Origin: Balneolaceae bacterium
GTDB taxonomy: Bacteria > Bacteroidota > Rhodothermia > Balneolales > Balneolaceae
Reading direction: 5' to 3'
Assembly (NCBI GenBank): GCA_007134695.1
Contig: SLKI01000008.1
Coordinates: forward strand, 186,001 to 250,000
Length of the DNA: 64,000 nucleotides
Shown here: positions 28,512 to 38,541 of the stretch, in pieces
How the letters are laid out: every line of letters begins with the position of its first letter
How positions within the stretch are numbered: position 1 is the first letter of the stretch
Translations under genes and position numbers: made by a program
The notes under the pieces: model-generated
What the model was told of the DNA's origin: nothing
Database searches by the model: none
What the model saw: only the letters and a program-made list of their open reading frames with translations

Positions 28512-29804
28512 ATGAAATTGAAAGATATTCAATCGAAAGCCCACCCCACCTTTTTCAAGGAGCATCAGAAAAAGCTCTACCAGAGTCTGGAAGACAAACA
28601 TACGACGATTGAGCAAGTGGATGTGGACGACCCTCTCAATACCGGCATGATCCTCAATATGGGGCCCCAGCATCCGGCAACGCACGGGGTGCTCCGCCTG
28701 ATGCTGGAGTTGCGCGGCGAATCGATCGTCAAAACTAAACTGGATATCGGATATCTCCACCGCGGGGTGGAAAAGATTGCCGAAAACAAAACTTATCAGG
28801 AGTTCATGCCCTACACCGACCGCATGGACTACCTCTCCCCCTACAGCAACAACGTAGCCCTCTGCACTGCTGTTGAAAAAATAGCTGACGTGGAGGTGCC
28901 CGAACGGGCTCACTATATACGGATGATCGGAAGTGAACTGGCACGAATATCCTCTCACCTGCTCTGGCTCGGTACACTCGTGATGGATGCGGGTGCCGTT
29001 TCGTTTTTTATCTGGACATTCAGAGAGAGGGAGAAGATCTACGATATTATGGACAACCTGACCGGCCACCGGTTCACCGTTTCCCATGCAAGGATCGGCG
29101 GTGTTGCCAACGATATCACGCCGGAAGCGATGGGCCTGATCAAAGAGTTCATCGAAACATTTCCACAGGAACTCAAAGATTATCACAAACTGCTCGACCG
29201 CAATCGGATTTTCTACGACAGAAATGAAAATGTAGGAGTATTAACGACCGAAGATGCACTCGATATCGGGGCCACCGGCCCGGTACTCAGGGCGTCCGGA
29301 TACGCATTCGATATTCGTAAATTCACCCCCTACGCACGTTACACCGAGGTCGAATTTGAGGTTCCTACCCGGCTCGAGGGTGATAACCTGGCCCGTTACT
29401 ACGTACGGATGGAAGAGATGCACGAGAGCATCCGCATCATACGCCAATGCCTCGACAAGCTCCCCGGCGGTCCGGTTCGAACAGATAACGCCAAACAGGC
29501 TTACCCTTCCAAAGATGAGGTCTACTATTCCATGGAGGGGATGATCCACGATTTTATGATGACCGATACCGGAATCTGCCCGCCGGAAGGTGCCGAAGCG
29601 TATCATGCTGTAGAAGCTCCCAAAGGTGAACTGGGTTACTTCATTCAAAGTGACGGCACAGGCCACCCATGGCGCCTGAAAATCAATGCACCCTCATTTG
29701 CAAATCTTCAGGTCCTCGAAAATATTCTGGACGGCGAAATGATCGCCGATACAGTTGTTATCATCGGAGGGGTGGATCCGGTGATGGGAGAAGCAGACAA
29801 ATAA
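28512..29804 (+). CDS. nuoD: NADH-quinone oxidoreductase subunit D
   Basis: 430-aa 49-kDa subunit forming part of the quinone site with nuoB. The N-terminal MGPQHPATHGVLR loop and LDIGYLHRGVEKIAEN are complex I 49-kDa signatures. YTDRMDYLSP and RIGGVANDI follow, and the C-terminus is near-canonical with VDPVMGEADK in place of DPVMGEVDR. The N-terminus is about 30 residues longer than usual and basic. The gene lies 12 bp after nuoC and 4 bp before nuoE. Confidence 0.97.
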   Translation: MKLKDIQSKAHPTFFKEHQKKLYQSLEDKHTTIEQVDVDDPLNTGMILNMGPQHPATHGVLRLMLELRGESIVKTKLDIGYLHRGVEKIAENKTYQEFMPYTDRMDYLSPYSNNVALCTAVEKIADVEVPERAHYIRMIGSELARISSHLLWLGTLVMDAGAVSFFIWTFREREKIYDIMDNLTGHRFTVSHARIGGVANDITPEAMGLIKEFIETFPQELKDYHKLLDRNRIFYDRNENVGVLTTEDALDIGATGPVLRASGYAFDIRKFTPYARYTEVEFEVPTRLEGDNLARYYVRMEEMHESIRIIRQCLDKLPGGPVRTDNAKQAYPSKDEVYYSMEGMIHDFMMTDTGICPPEGAEAYHAVEAPKGELGYFIQSDGTGHPWRLKINAPSFANLQVLENILDGEMIADTVVIIGGVDPVMGEADK

Positions 29805-29808
29805 GGCT

Positions 29809-30345
29809 ATGGAATACAGATTCGACAAAGAAGAACTCGATCAGATAGAGAAGATCAAAGCCCGCTATCCGGAAGTACGTCCGGCAACTCTGCCTGTACT
29901 CTGGATCGCACAGAATAAATTCGGGCATGTTGGCCCGAAGGTTCAGAAGCTGGTAGCAAAAACCCTGGACCTTCCGGAAGCCCACATCCACGGAGTCGCA
30001 GAATTTTATACCCAATACTATAAAGAGGAGAAAGGGAAATTTGTCCTCGACGTATGCACATGTCTCAGTTGTCAGGTGTGCGGCGGGTATGATATTCTCC
30101 ACTACCTGGAGGAGAAGCTCGGAATCGAAACCGGGGAGACGACCGAAGACGGGATGTTTACCATTCAGCAGGTCGAATGCCTTGGAGCATGCGGCTATGC
30201 GCCGATGATGCAGATCACAAACGGAGTCTATGTCAATCACCTGACGCGGGAAAAAGTGGACGAAGTGATCGAAGGACTGAAGAATGGCAAGCTGCCGCAA
30301 TTTGAATCGAAAGAAATGCGAAAAGTTAATCCGCAGGATCGTTGA
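29809..30345 (+). CDS. nuoE: NADH-quinone oxidoreductase subunit E
   Basis: 178-aa thioredoxin-fold subunit binding the [2Fe-2S] cluster N1a. Ligands are in DVCTCLSCQVCGG (Cys-x4-Cys) and ECLGACGYAP (Cys-x3-Cys). Two extra cysteines in the first motif are unusual but do not disturb the spacing. It stops before the likely nuoF ATG at 30348. Confidence 0.95.
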   Translation: MEYRFDKEELDQIEKIKARYPEVRPATLPVLWIAQNKFGHVGPKVQKLVAKTLDLPEAHIHGVAEFYTQYYKEEKGKFVLDVCTCLSCQVCGGYDILHYLEEKLGIETGETTEDGMFTIQQVECLGACGYAPMMQITNGVYVNHLTREKVDEVIEGLKNGKLPQFESKEMRKVNPQDR

Positions 30346-30347
30346 TT

Positions 30348-31631
30348 ATGGCTTCAGAGTGGAAAAATTTTGAACCTGTCCTTATTCCGGATATAGCGAA
30401 TCTTCGCAATATCGATGTTTATCTCGATAACGGCGGCTATGAAGCGTTGAAAGCTGTTCTTGGCAGTGAATGGACCCCCTCTTCGGTGATCGGCGAAGTT
30501 AAAGCGGCCAATATCCGGGGGCGGGGCGGGGCCGGCTTCAACGCCGGTCTCAAATGGTCTTTCATGCCGGAACCGGACGGCAAGCCGCGCTATCTTGCCT
30601 GCAACGGTGATGAGTCGGAACCGGGGACCTTCAAGGATCGAAAATTGTTCGAATTCAATCCCCACCTATTCATTGAAGGGGCATTGATTGCTGCCTACGC
30701 GATGCAGTGCACTACGATCTATCTCTATATTCGCGGGGAGTATATTGACTGGATTCATATGATGGACCGCGCTCTCCAGCAAGCATATGATAAAGGCTTC
30801 ATTGGCGAAAACATCCTCGGCAGTGATTTCAGTGTCGATTTCTATACTCATTCCGGTGCCGGTGCCTATATCTGTGGCGAGGAGACCTCGATGCTCGAGT
30901 CCCTGGAAGGCAAGCGGGGTTATCCGAGAGTCAAGCCTCCTTTCCCGGCTCAAAACGGTCTTTGGGGAAGGCCGACAACCATTAACAATATTGAAACCCT
31001 GGCCAATGTTCCTCTTGTAATCAACAAAGGAGCAGATTGGTTCACATCGATCGGCGCCAGGAATCACCCCGGGTCGATCCTTTATGGAATTTCCGGACAA
31101 GTAAACAGGCCCGGCGTTTATGAACTGCCATCCGGCGTGCCGATTCTGGATCTGATTCACGAAGTGGCCGGTGGAGTGAGAAATGGTAAAAAGCTTAAAG
31201 CGGTGATCCCCGGCGGATCTTCCACCCCTGTGTTACGCGGAGACAAGCTTGAAGGTGTCACGATGGACAGTGATTCTCTTCGTGAAGCCGGATCGATGCT
31301 CGGAACTGCAGGCCTGGTGGTGATGGATGAGGATACCGATATGGTCGACGTTCTCTGGAGAATCGCCCATTTCTACCATCATGAGTCGTGCGGTCAGTGC
31401 ACCCCCTGCCGGGAAGGAACCGGCTGGCTTGAGAAAGTACTTCTCAAGATCAAGAACGGTGAGGGAGAAATCCGCGATCTCGATCTGCTGCTGGATGTGA
31501 CGACTCAAATGGAAGGCCGTACAATCTGTGCATTGGCAGATGCGGCAGCCTGGCCGGTTCGACACACCATCAACCGTTTCAGAGATGAATTTGAAGCCCG
31601 ATGTAAAAGATCTACATTTGCCACTGCCTGA
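30348..31631 (+). CDS. nuoF: NADH-quinone oxidoreductase subunit F
   Basis: 427-aa NADH-oxidising subunit with FMN and cluster N3. The NADH/FMN glycine-rich loop is IRGRGGAGFNAGLKW, the FMN region includes CNGDESEPGTFKDR and GAGAYICGEETSM, and the [4Fe-4S] ligands are SCGQCTPCREG plus a later Cys in TICALADAA. I use the ATG at 30348 (MASEWKNFEP), two bases after the nuoE stop, instead of an in-frame TTG at 30342. Confidence 0.97.
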   Translation: MASEWKNFEPVLIPDIANLRNIDVYLDNGGYEALKAVLGSEWTPSSVIGEVKAANIRGRGGAGFNAGLKWSFMPEPDGKPRYLACNGDESEPGTFKDRKLFEFNPHLFIEGALIAAYAMQCTTIYLYIRGEYIDWIHMMDRALQQAYDKGFIGENILGSDFSVDFYTHSGAGAYICGEETSMLESLEGKRGYPRVKPPFPAQNGLWGRPTTINNIETLANVPLVINKGADWFTSIGARNHPGSILYGISGQVNRPGVYELPSGVPILDLIHEVAGGVRNGKKLKAVIPGGSSTPVLRGDKLEGVTMDSDSLREAGSMLGTAGLVVMDEDTDMVDVLWRIAHFYHHESCGQCTPCREGTGWLEKVLLKIKNGEGEIRDLDLLLDVTTQMEGRTICALADAAAWPVRHTINRFRDEFEARCKRSTFATA

Positions 31632-31688
31632 ATCAGAGCATAGCAAAACAGCCAGGAACTACATTCAAATATAAACTATAGAACCCAA

Positions 31689-33437
31689 ATGCCTGAAGTT
31701 TATATCGACGGCGAACGATACGAATTTGAGGGGAAACCCAAACTACTCCAGTTTATTCTGGACCAGGGCCTGGAAGTCCCCTATTTCTGTTACCACCCCT
31801 CCATGTCGATTCCGGCGAACTGCCGTCAATGCATGGTCAAGGTCGGGCAGCCGGTTCGGGACAGAGAAACCGGCGAGTTTGAGCTCGATGAAAATGGTGA
31901 CAGAGTCATTCGGTGGTTTCCCAAACTCCAGACCTCCTGCAGCATTGATGTAACAGATGGAATGGTTGTAAAAACCCAGGAGTCTGATGAGCTGGTTCGC
32001 AGGGCACAAAAAGACAATCTTGAATTTATTCTGATCAATCATCCGCTTGATTGCCCGATCTGTGACCAGGCCGGTGAATGTCCGCTTCAGATTCAGACCT
32101 ATAAATATGGGCCCGAGGGAAGCCGGTTTGAAGTAAAAAAAGTTCATAAACCCAAAAGAGTCCAGCTGGGGCCGCGAGTCGTACTGGATGCCGAACGCTG
32201 TATCAACTGCACCCGCTGTACCCGATTTGTCGACGAGGTCAGTAAAACTCACCAGCTTACAATCACCAAACGGGGGGACAGCAATTATCCGATTACAGCG
32301 CCCGGTGAAACGTTCGACGACCCTTATTCTCTCAATACTGTCGACCTCTGTCCAGTCGGTGCATTGACCTCTGCCGATTTTCGGTTCCGGGCACGGGTCT
32401 GGGAAATGAATCAGACGCCAAGTATCGATATTACGAACGGGAAAGGGTGTAACATTGACCTCTGGACCCGGGACAACCTGGTTCTGCGAATTACACCCAG
32501 ACACAACCCGCATGTCAACGACTGGTGGATGCCGGATAAAGGCCGCGAAGCCAACCGGCTCTTTAATGAGAACAGAATATCCCGGCCTTCCGTCAAGATT
32601 GATGGAGAAAGTCAGGTTAAATCCTCCTGGAACAACGCTATTGAGACCTTTGTCGAACATATAGAATCGGTAAAACCGGAAGAGATCCTGCTGATAGGTA
32701 GTCCCCATGCATCGGTGGAGGAGAACTATCTCCTCACCAAACTTGGAAACCTGATGGGATGGGGGACACCGCACTTTACCCCTCATCTGAATGAGGGCAG
32801 CGGTGACGGATTTCTAATCACCGACGATCAGGCCCCCAATACACAGGGCATACGTCTGCTCGGGCTTTCCGAAAATGACAATGATCAACTTGCAAAACGA
32901 ATTTCTGACTCCGGTATCAGCTGTGTCATCATCCTGAATGACGCTTTAATCGACCGTAATGTACTCACCGAAGATCTGTTTGACGACACCTGCCTGATCT
33001 ATTTCGGAACCAATGAGAACAAAACGAGCCAGTCTGCCGACCTTGTATTTCCGATCACCTGTGTTGCAGAACATGCCGCCAGCTATGTGAATGTCGATGG
33101 CCGTATCCAACGCAGTTTCCCGGCCAAAGAGACCAAATACTCAAACCGCCGGCTCAACCTGGAGATGTCGGAAGGACGACTCGACCGGTACGGCACCAAG
33201 TTCGACAACTGGGTTACCGAAGACAACAAAGTGGACTGTCTGCCGGCCTGGGACCTGTTTGCCCTGATCGGCATGAGAATGGGGCTCGATATCGAATATG
33301 AAATGGGAGGCCGGGAAGTGATGGACGAAATCGGCCGTAAAGTGCCGTCATTCGAAGGGGTCTCATACGAACAAATGGACGATGAGTCCGGTATTGCACT
33401 GAACATCGATTCGAAAAAAGTAAAATCCAAAAACTGA
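31689..33437 (+). CDS. nuoG: NADH-quinone oxidoreductase subunit G (short form)
   Basis: 582-aa 75-kDa-type subunit. The N-terminal [2Fe-2S] N1b ligands are Cys34, Cys45 and Cys48 (YFCYHPSMSIPANCRQCM) plus the later Cys in TSCSIDV. The N5 motif appears near CPICDQAGECPLQ, and the N4 motif in CINCTRCTRFVDEV with a Cys in DLCPVGAL. The molybdopterin-type C-terminal domain is shortened compared with the 900-aa E. coli form. A linker insertion (about 55-75) separates N1b ligands. A 57-bp gap separates it from nuoF. Confidence 0.96.
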   Translation: MPEVYIDGERYEFEGKPKLLQFILDQGLEVPYFCYHPSMSIPANCRQCMVKVGQPVRDRETGEFELDENGDRVIRWFPKLQTSCSIDVTDGMVVKTQESDELVRRAQKDNLEFILINHPLDCPICDQAGECPLQIQTYKYGPEGSRFEVKKVHKPKRVQLGPRVVLDAERCINCTRCTRFVDEVSKTHQLTITKRGDSNYPITAPGETFDDPYSLNTVDLCPVGALTSADFRFRARVWEMNQTPSIDITNGKGCNIDLWTRDNLVLRITPRHNPHVNDWWMPDKGREANRLFNENRISRPSVKIDGESQVKSSWNNAIETFVEHIESVKPEEILLIGSPHASVEENYLLTKLGNLMGWGTPHFTPHLNEGSGDGFLITDDQAPNTQGIRLLGLSENDNDQLAKRISDSGISCVIILNDALIDRNVLTEDLFDDTCLIYFGTNENKTSQSADLVFPITCVAEHAASYVNVDGRIQRSFPAKETKYSNRRLNLEMSEGRLDRYGTKFDNWVTEDNKVDCLPAWDLFALIGMRMGLDIEYEMGGREVMDEIGRKVPSFEGVSYEQMDDESGIALNIDSKKVKSKN

Positions 33438-33444
33438 ACTGCAG

Positions 33445-34449
33445 ATGGCCGAGGCTGAAGTCAACTCCTATCTGGTACTGGGTATCTCTCTCTTTATGCT
33501 GTTGAACTCAGCAGCATTGACGGTTTATGCCGAGAGGCGAATTGCAAGTTTTATTCAAAATCGGGTGGGGCCTAACCGTGTCGGCCCATTCGGGCTGTTT
33601 CAGCCTCTGGCTGATGTGGTCAAACTTCTGCTGAAAGAAGATGTTACACCCATCCACAGTTATCGATTTATCCATACGATCGCTCCGATCATCCCGGTCG
33701 TTACAGCACTGATGACGATAGCGGTCATTCCATTTGGCGAGGGTATTTATGTAACCGATATCAATGCCGGAGTGCTCTACCTGCTGGCTGTCGCATCACT
33801 CGGTGTTTACGGTGTTACGCTGGCAGGTTGGGCGTCCAACTCCAAATATTCCCTGCTCGGCGGCCTGAGAGCGGCGGCCCAGATGGTCAGTTACGAACTT
33901 CCACTCGGTATGGCGCTCGCATCCGTCGTCCTGTTTGTCGGGTCTCTGAGTGTTGTAGATGTAGCTGCTTCCCAGGAGTACTGGTGGTACCTCTTCCTGA
34001 ATCCACTCGGTGCCATTATCTTTATTATTGCAGCTTTTGCCGAGTCCAACCGAACGCCGTTCGATCTGGTGGAAGCCGAACAGGAACTAGTCGGAGGGTT
34101 CCATACTGAATACAGCTCCATGAAGTTTGGCATGTTTTTCCTTGCCGAATATATGCATGTTGTGATCAATTCGATGCTCATCACTACCTTCTTTTTCGGC
34201 AGCTATCATCTCCCATTCGCTGGATACTGGCTTCCGGAGATGAGCCCTTTGGCCAAAGCGATCCTTGATGTTCTTGTCTTTACTGCAAAGACAATATTTT
34301 TCATATTTGTATTTATCTGGGTACGATGGACCATCCCGAGATTTAAGTATAATCAGGTAATGAATCTCGGATGGAGCAAACTGCTACCTCTGAGTATCCT
34401 CAACTTTTTCGTGATCGCCGCGATTCTATTTGCACTAAATGCAGCCTGA
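33445..34449 (+). CDS. nuoH: NADH-quinone oxidoreductase subunit H
   Basis: 334-aa membrane subunit joining the peripheral and membrane arms of complex I. About eight helices are seen. Family loops are AERRIASFIQNRVGPNRVGP, the quinone-cavity region PFGLFQPLADVVKLLLKED, and AFAESNRTPFDLVEAEQELV with conserved acidic residues. The gene is 7 bp after nuoG. The expected next gene, nuoI, is absent; a UPF0182 gene follows after 15 bp. Confidence 0.97.
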   Translation: MAEAEVNSYLVLGISLFMLLNSAALTVYAERRIASFIQNRVGPNRVGPFGLFQPLADVVKLLLKEDVTPIHSYRFIHTIAPIIPVVTALMTIAVIPFGEGIYVTDINAGVLYLLAVASLGVYGVTLAGWASNSKYSLLGGLRAAAQMVSYELPLGMALASVVLFVGSLSVVDVAASQEYWWYLFLNPLGAIIFIIAAFAESNRTPFDLVEAEQELVGGFHTEYSSMKFGMFFLAEYMHVVINSMLITTFFFGSYHLPFAGYWLPEMSPLAKAILDVLVFTAKTIFFIFVFIWVRWTIPRFKYNQVMNLGWSKLLPLSILNFFVIAAILFALNAA

Positions 34450-34464
34450 TCCAGGTAACACACC

Positions 34465-37197
34465 ATGATGAGCAGCAGATTATTCAAGATACTGGCAATT
34501 CTTGCCATTCCGCTTATTCTACTTAGCATCTCCTCGAGTTACATCTTCGAATGGTTATGGTTGAATGAACTTGGCTATACAGAAGTGTTCTGGACCATTC
34601 GAGGCATGCAGGTACTGCTCACCTTGGCTGCTTTCCTGGTCTCCGCTATTTTTATCGTCACCAATTTCCGCTATCTGGCCGACCGCCTTCGACAGATCAA
34701 TCTGGCTGGCACTCCCCTTCAAAACCTCAACATCGATTTTGCCAGAGCCGATCAGCATAAACAGCTCAAGCTGATTCTCACTCTATTCGGCCTCTTTTTA
34801 GCTTTTATATTCGCCATTGGTTTCTATATCAGCTGGGATGAATCGCTTCGATTCGTCTGGAATGTGCCATTCGGTGAGACGGACCCGCTTTTTGGAAACG
34901 ATATCGGGTTCTATATGTTCCAGTTGCCATTCTGGAAGCTAATCCAGTCATCATTGACGATTCTCGCCTTTATCATTCTCATAATACTGCTCGCTTCTTA
35001 CATCTTTACCGGCCTGCTCGGTGCTCGCAGCGGAGAAGGAATCCAGGTCTCCCCCCAGGTTCTCAGGCACCTGAAATTTAATGCCTCTTTCTGGCTTCTG
35101 ATGCTTTCGTGGGGCTTCTATCTGGATCGGTATAATCTTCTGTTTCGGGGGGACGGACTGATCTATGGAGCCGGGTTTACTCATTTAACCGTAGAATTGC
35201 CAACATTCTGGATATTGGCGGTACTGACCGCTCTCATTGCAATACTTCTCCTTGTTGACCGATGGATCTCGATTCGGCGGCTTGTGCCCGCCACAGCCAT
35301 CCTGGCGATTCTTGTCATGATATTGGGTCGGGGCGTATTCCCGGGTATCGTCCAGAAATTCAACGTTGAACCGAACGAGCTGGAACTGGAAACCCCCTAC
35401 CTGGAAAACAATATTGAGATGACACGTCTGGCTTACGGTCTTAATGAGGTCCGTGAAGTGGAATACCGGGCAGATGATACTTTGACGATCAGCGATATCC
35501 GAAATAACCAGGATGCGATTAACAATATTCGTCTTTGGGATCCGCGGCTGCTGATTCAGACCTATAAACAGCTGCAGGAGATTCGCTCCTATTATGAATT
35601 TTACACGGTCGACAACGACCGTTATATGATCGGTGGTGAGACCGTTCAGACGATGCTTTCGGCCCGGGAAATCGCCCGAACACTCCCCAGCCAGTCCGAC
35701 ACCTGGGTCAACCGTCATATGCAGTATACACACGGGTACGGTATGGTAATGAGCCCGGTAACACAGGCGACCCGGCAGGGAGAACCTCGATTCCTGCTGC
35801 GAGATATTCCTCCGATCCCCTCCAGCCCGGAATTGCGAATTGAAAATCCGGCGATCTATTACGGAGAAAACAGCGACGGATACTATATCGTCAACACTTA
35901 TGTAGAAGAACTGCACTATCCTCTTGGAGATCAAAACGTCTATACACACTATAGCGGTCAGGGAGGTATCCCCTTCAGCAGCTGGTTCCGGAAGCTTTTA
36001 TTTGCCTGGGAACTGAGCGATATCAACATTCTGCTTTCAGACTACATCCATGAGGAGAGCCGTCTCCAGGTCTATCGCAGTGTTCAGGAACGAATTGAAC
36101 GGATCGCACCCTTTCTTCGGCTCGACAACGACCCCTATCTGGTACTGAACAACGGCGGACTCTACTGGATTCAGGATGCCTATACCGTGTCGGAGCATTT
36201 TCCCTACTCTCAGCCCAACCGGGGTTTAAACTATATACGGAACTCTGTTAAGATCGTGGTCGACGCCTATGAAGGTAGTGTAGACTTCTACATTGTTGAA
36301 GAAAATGATCCTGTGATTCAGGTTTACAGTTCTATCTTTCCCGACCTGTTCAAATCGATGGATCAACTTCCAAACGGGATCGAAAATCACTTCAGATATC
36401 CACAGGATCTGTTTGAAATTCAGCTCGAGATCTACAACCGATACCATATGGTTCGGCCACAGGTCTTTTATAATCAAGAGGACCTGTGGACCCGACCGAA
36501 TGAGAAATATGCCGGCCGGCAGGTGCGTATGGAGCCCTACTACGTCCTCGCACGACTGCCCGGTGAAGAGGAGCTTGAGTTCATGCTGATCAGCCCGACA
36601 ACACCCGAAAATCGGGACAACATGATCGGCTGGATGGCAGCTAAATCCGACCCCGGCAGTTATGGGGAGATTGTAGTTTATAAACTGCCGAAAGACAGAT
36701 TAATCTTCGGCCCTTCTCAAATTGAAGCGCGTATTGATCAAGATCCGGAGATCTCCAGACAGATCGCCCTGTGGGACCAAAGAGGCTCCCGTGTAATCCG
36801 GGGAAACTTGATGGTGATACCGATCGAAAACTCCTTTATTTATGTAGAACCGGTATTTCTTCTGGCCGAGGGAGTCGACATACCTCAACTTCAGCGTGTA
36901 ATCGTATCGATCGGAGAGAATATCTCCATGCAACCGACGATCGAAATGGCGCTCTACGAACTGTTCGGGGATGAGGCGGACTTCCTCGCGCAACCCCCCG
37001 CAGAACCGGTGATAGCTGACGGGGAGGAGATGATTCCGCCGGCAGAAATCTCTCCGGCACAGGTCTTCGAGATTAACCAGCTCGAAGAGATTCGGGATCT
37101 GTGGCGTCAGATTCGCACCGCCATGGAGACAGGCAACTGGACCCGATATGGAGAGCTGATGAGAGACCTTGACGAGTTGATCGGAGAAGGAGAATAG
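34465..37197 (+). CDS. UPF0182 (COG1615) large membrane protein
   Basis: 910-aa protein of the uncharacterised UPF0182 family. About seven membrane helices fill residues 1-310, beginning with LAILAIPLILLSISSSYIFE and the family-typical WLWLNELGYTEVFW. The long extracytoplasmic part includes TYKQLQEIRSYYEFYTVDNDRY-like sequence, NRHMQYTHGYG and LARLPGEEELEFMLISP, which I recognise as family landmarks. The C-terminus (about 850-910) is acidic and proline-rich. No function is established. It is packed 15 bp after nuoH and 6 bp before mtaB, in the position normally held by nuoI. Confidence 0.9.
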   Translation: MMSSRLFKILAILAIPLILLSISSSYIFEWLWLNELGYTEVFWTIRGMQVLLTLAAFLVSAIFIVTNFRYLADRLRQINLAGTPLQNLNIDFARADQHKQLKLILTLFGLFLAFIFAIGFYISWDESLRFVWNVPFGETDPLFGNDIGFYMFQLPFWKLIQSSLTILAFIILIILLASYIFTGLLGARSGEGIQVSPQVLRHLKFNASFWLLMLSWGFYLDRYNLLFRGDGLIYGAGFTHLTVELPTFWILAVLTALIAILLLVDRWISIRRLVPATAILAILVMILGRGVFPGIVQKFNVEPNELELETPYLENNIEMTRLAYGLNEVREVEYRADDTLTISDIRNNQDAINNIRLWDPRLLIQTYKQLQEIRSYYEFYTVDNDRYMIGGETVQTMLSAREIARTLPSQSDTWVNRHMQYTHGYGMVMSPVTQATRQGEPRFLLRDIPPIPSSPELRIENPAIYYGENSDGYYIVNTYVEELHYPLGDQNVYTHYSGQGGIPFSSWFRKLLFAWELSDINILLSDYIHEESRLQVYRSVQERIERIAPFLRLDNDPYLVLNNGGLYWIQDAYTVSEHFPYSQPNRGLNYIRNSVKIVVDAYEGSVDFYIVEENDPVIQVYSSIFPDLFKSMDQLPNGIENHFRYPQDLFEIQLEIYNRYHMVRPQVFYNQEDLWTRPNEKYAGRQVRMEPYYVLARLPGEEELEFMLISPTTPENRDNMIGWMAAKSDPGSYGEIVVYKLPKDRLIFGPSQIEARIDQDPEISRQIALWDQRGSRVIRGNLMVIPIENSFIYVEPVFLLAEGVDIPQLQRVIVSIGENISMQPTIEMALYELFGDEADFLAQPPAEPVIADGEEMIPPAEISPAQVFEINQLEEIRDLWRQIRTAMETGNWTRYGELMRDLDELIGEGE

Positions 37198-37203
37198 AAC
37201 GTT

Positions 37204-38538
37204 ATGCAATCTGTAGCATTTGAAACTCTCGGGTGTAAACTCAATTTCTCAGAAACCTCTTCCATTCGCAGAGAGTTTGGCAATGCAGGGTATCAGGTAG
37301 TCGATTTTGATAAAAAGGCAGACATCTATGTGATCAACACCTGTTCGGTCACCCAAAATGCCAACAGTTCCTGTCGGAAAACGGTACGCCGTGCGCTAAG
37401 AAACAATCCACAAGCATTTGTGGCAGTCATCGGCTGTTATGCACAACTGGAACCAGAAGAGATCGCCGAAATCGAAGGAGTGGATATAGTATTGGGGGCC
37501 GGTGATAAATTTCGGCTACTCGATCTGTTCGACGACTTTGTCAAGCAGGAAAAGACCCTTGTCTATAAAAGTGATGTCAATGAAGTAACCGATTTCCACA
37601 ACGCCTTTTCATCCGACGATCGTACCAGAGCGTTCCTCAAAGTGCAGGACGGATGCAGCTACAAATGCTCGTTCTGTACTATACCGAAAGCCCGTGGAAG
37701 CAGCCGCAGCCCTCGAATCTCGACCGTCGTTCGAAATACGCACCAGCTCGTCAATGAAGGGTATAAGGAGATCGTTCTGACCGGTGTCAACACGGGAGAT
37801 TTCGGTCGTAATTCGGATGAAAACTTTCTTCAGTTGCTACAAGCTCTCGAAAAGGTTGAAGGACTTGAAAGAGTGCGGGTCTCATCTATCGAACCCAATC
37901 TGCTTCATGATGAGATCATCTGGTTTGCAGCTGAATCGGAAAAAATTCAGCCTCATTTTCACATTCCCCTGCAAAGTGGTAGTGATCACATGCTTCGACT
38001 GATGCGAAGGCGATATCAAAGCGATCTATATCGGCAGAGAGTAAGTTTGATTAACCGGCTATTACCCGATGCCTGTATCGGTGTGGATGTGATAACCGGT
38101 CATCCCGGGGAAACCGAAGAACTTTTTTGCCAATCATACGATTTTATCGACAGCCTCGATATCTCCTATCTGCATGTATTTACCTATTCCGAACGATCCG
38201 AAACAGATGCACTGAATATAGATCCTGTTATACCACCGGAACTTCGAAAAGAGCGGACTCATCTGCTTCGCCGCCTTTCAGATAAAAAACGTTTTGAATT
38301 TGACCGCCGGTTTGAAGGCGAATTGAGACCTGTTCTGTTCGAAGGGGAGAAAAAAGGGAATCAGGTTCAGGGGTGGACCGACAATTATGTGCGGGTAGCT
38401 GTAAATTGGGATGAACGACTAATCAACAGAATTGTACCCGTAAGACTCGGTCGAAAAGAAGCCGGCAAACCGATTTTCGGGACTCTGGACAATGAAACAT
38501 CTCGTCTGGAATCAGTGATGACCTCCTTGACAGGATAG
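37204..38538 (+). CDS. mtaB: tRNA t6A37 methylthiotransferase MtaB
   Basis: 444-aa radical SAM methylthiotransferase adding a methylthio group to t6A37 of ANN-decoding tRNAs. The UPF0004 domain has FETLGCKLNFSET, NTCSVTQNA and IGCYAQLEPEE, giving three cluster-binding cysteines. The radical SAM motif is CSYKCSFCTIPKARG, and a C-terminal TRAM-like segment is present. TLGCKLN rather than TYGCQMN favours MtaB over MiaB or RimO. It follows the UPF0182 gene by 6 bp and precedes the glycosylase by 3 bp. Confidence 0.93.
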   Translation: MQSVAFETLGCKLNFSETSSIRREFGNAGYQVVDFDKKADIYVINTCSVTQNANSSCRKTVRRALRNNPQAFVAVIGCYAQLEPEEIAEIEGVDIVLGAGDKFRLLDLFDDFVKQEKTLVYKSDVNEVTDFHNAFSSDDRTRAFLKVQDGCSYKCSFCTIPKARGSSRSPRISTVVRNTHQLVNEGYKEIVLTGVNTGDFGRNSDENFLQLLQALEKVEGLERVRVSSIEPNLLHDEIIWFAAESEKIQPHFHIPLQSGSDHMLRLMRRRYQSDLYRQRVSLINRLLPDACIGVDVITGHPGETEELFCQSYDFIDSLDISYLHVFTYSERSETDALNIDPVIPPELRKERTHLLRRLSDKKRFEFDRRFEGELRPVLFEGEKKGNQVQGWTDNYVRVAVNWDERLINRIVPVRLGRKEAGKPIFGTLDNETSRLESVMTSLTG

Positions 38539-38541
38539 AGC

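Noticed and set aside
28230-29186. Long open frame antisense to nuoC/nuoD (about 318 codons)
   Set aside because: Overlaps conserved complex I genes and contains no domain-like sequence.
31743-32786. Long open frame antisense to nuoG (about 347 codons)
   Set aside because: It lies entirely opposite a gene with intact Fe-S motifs, has no recognisable domain, and its openness follows from codon bias.
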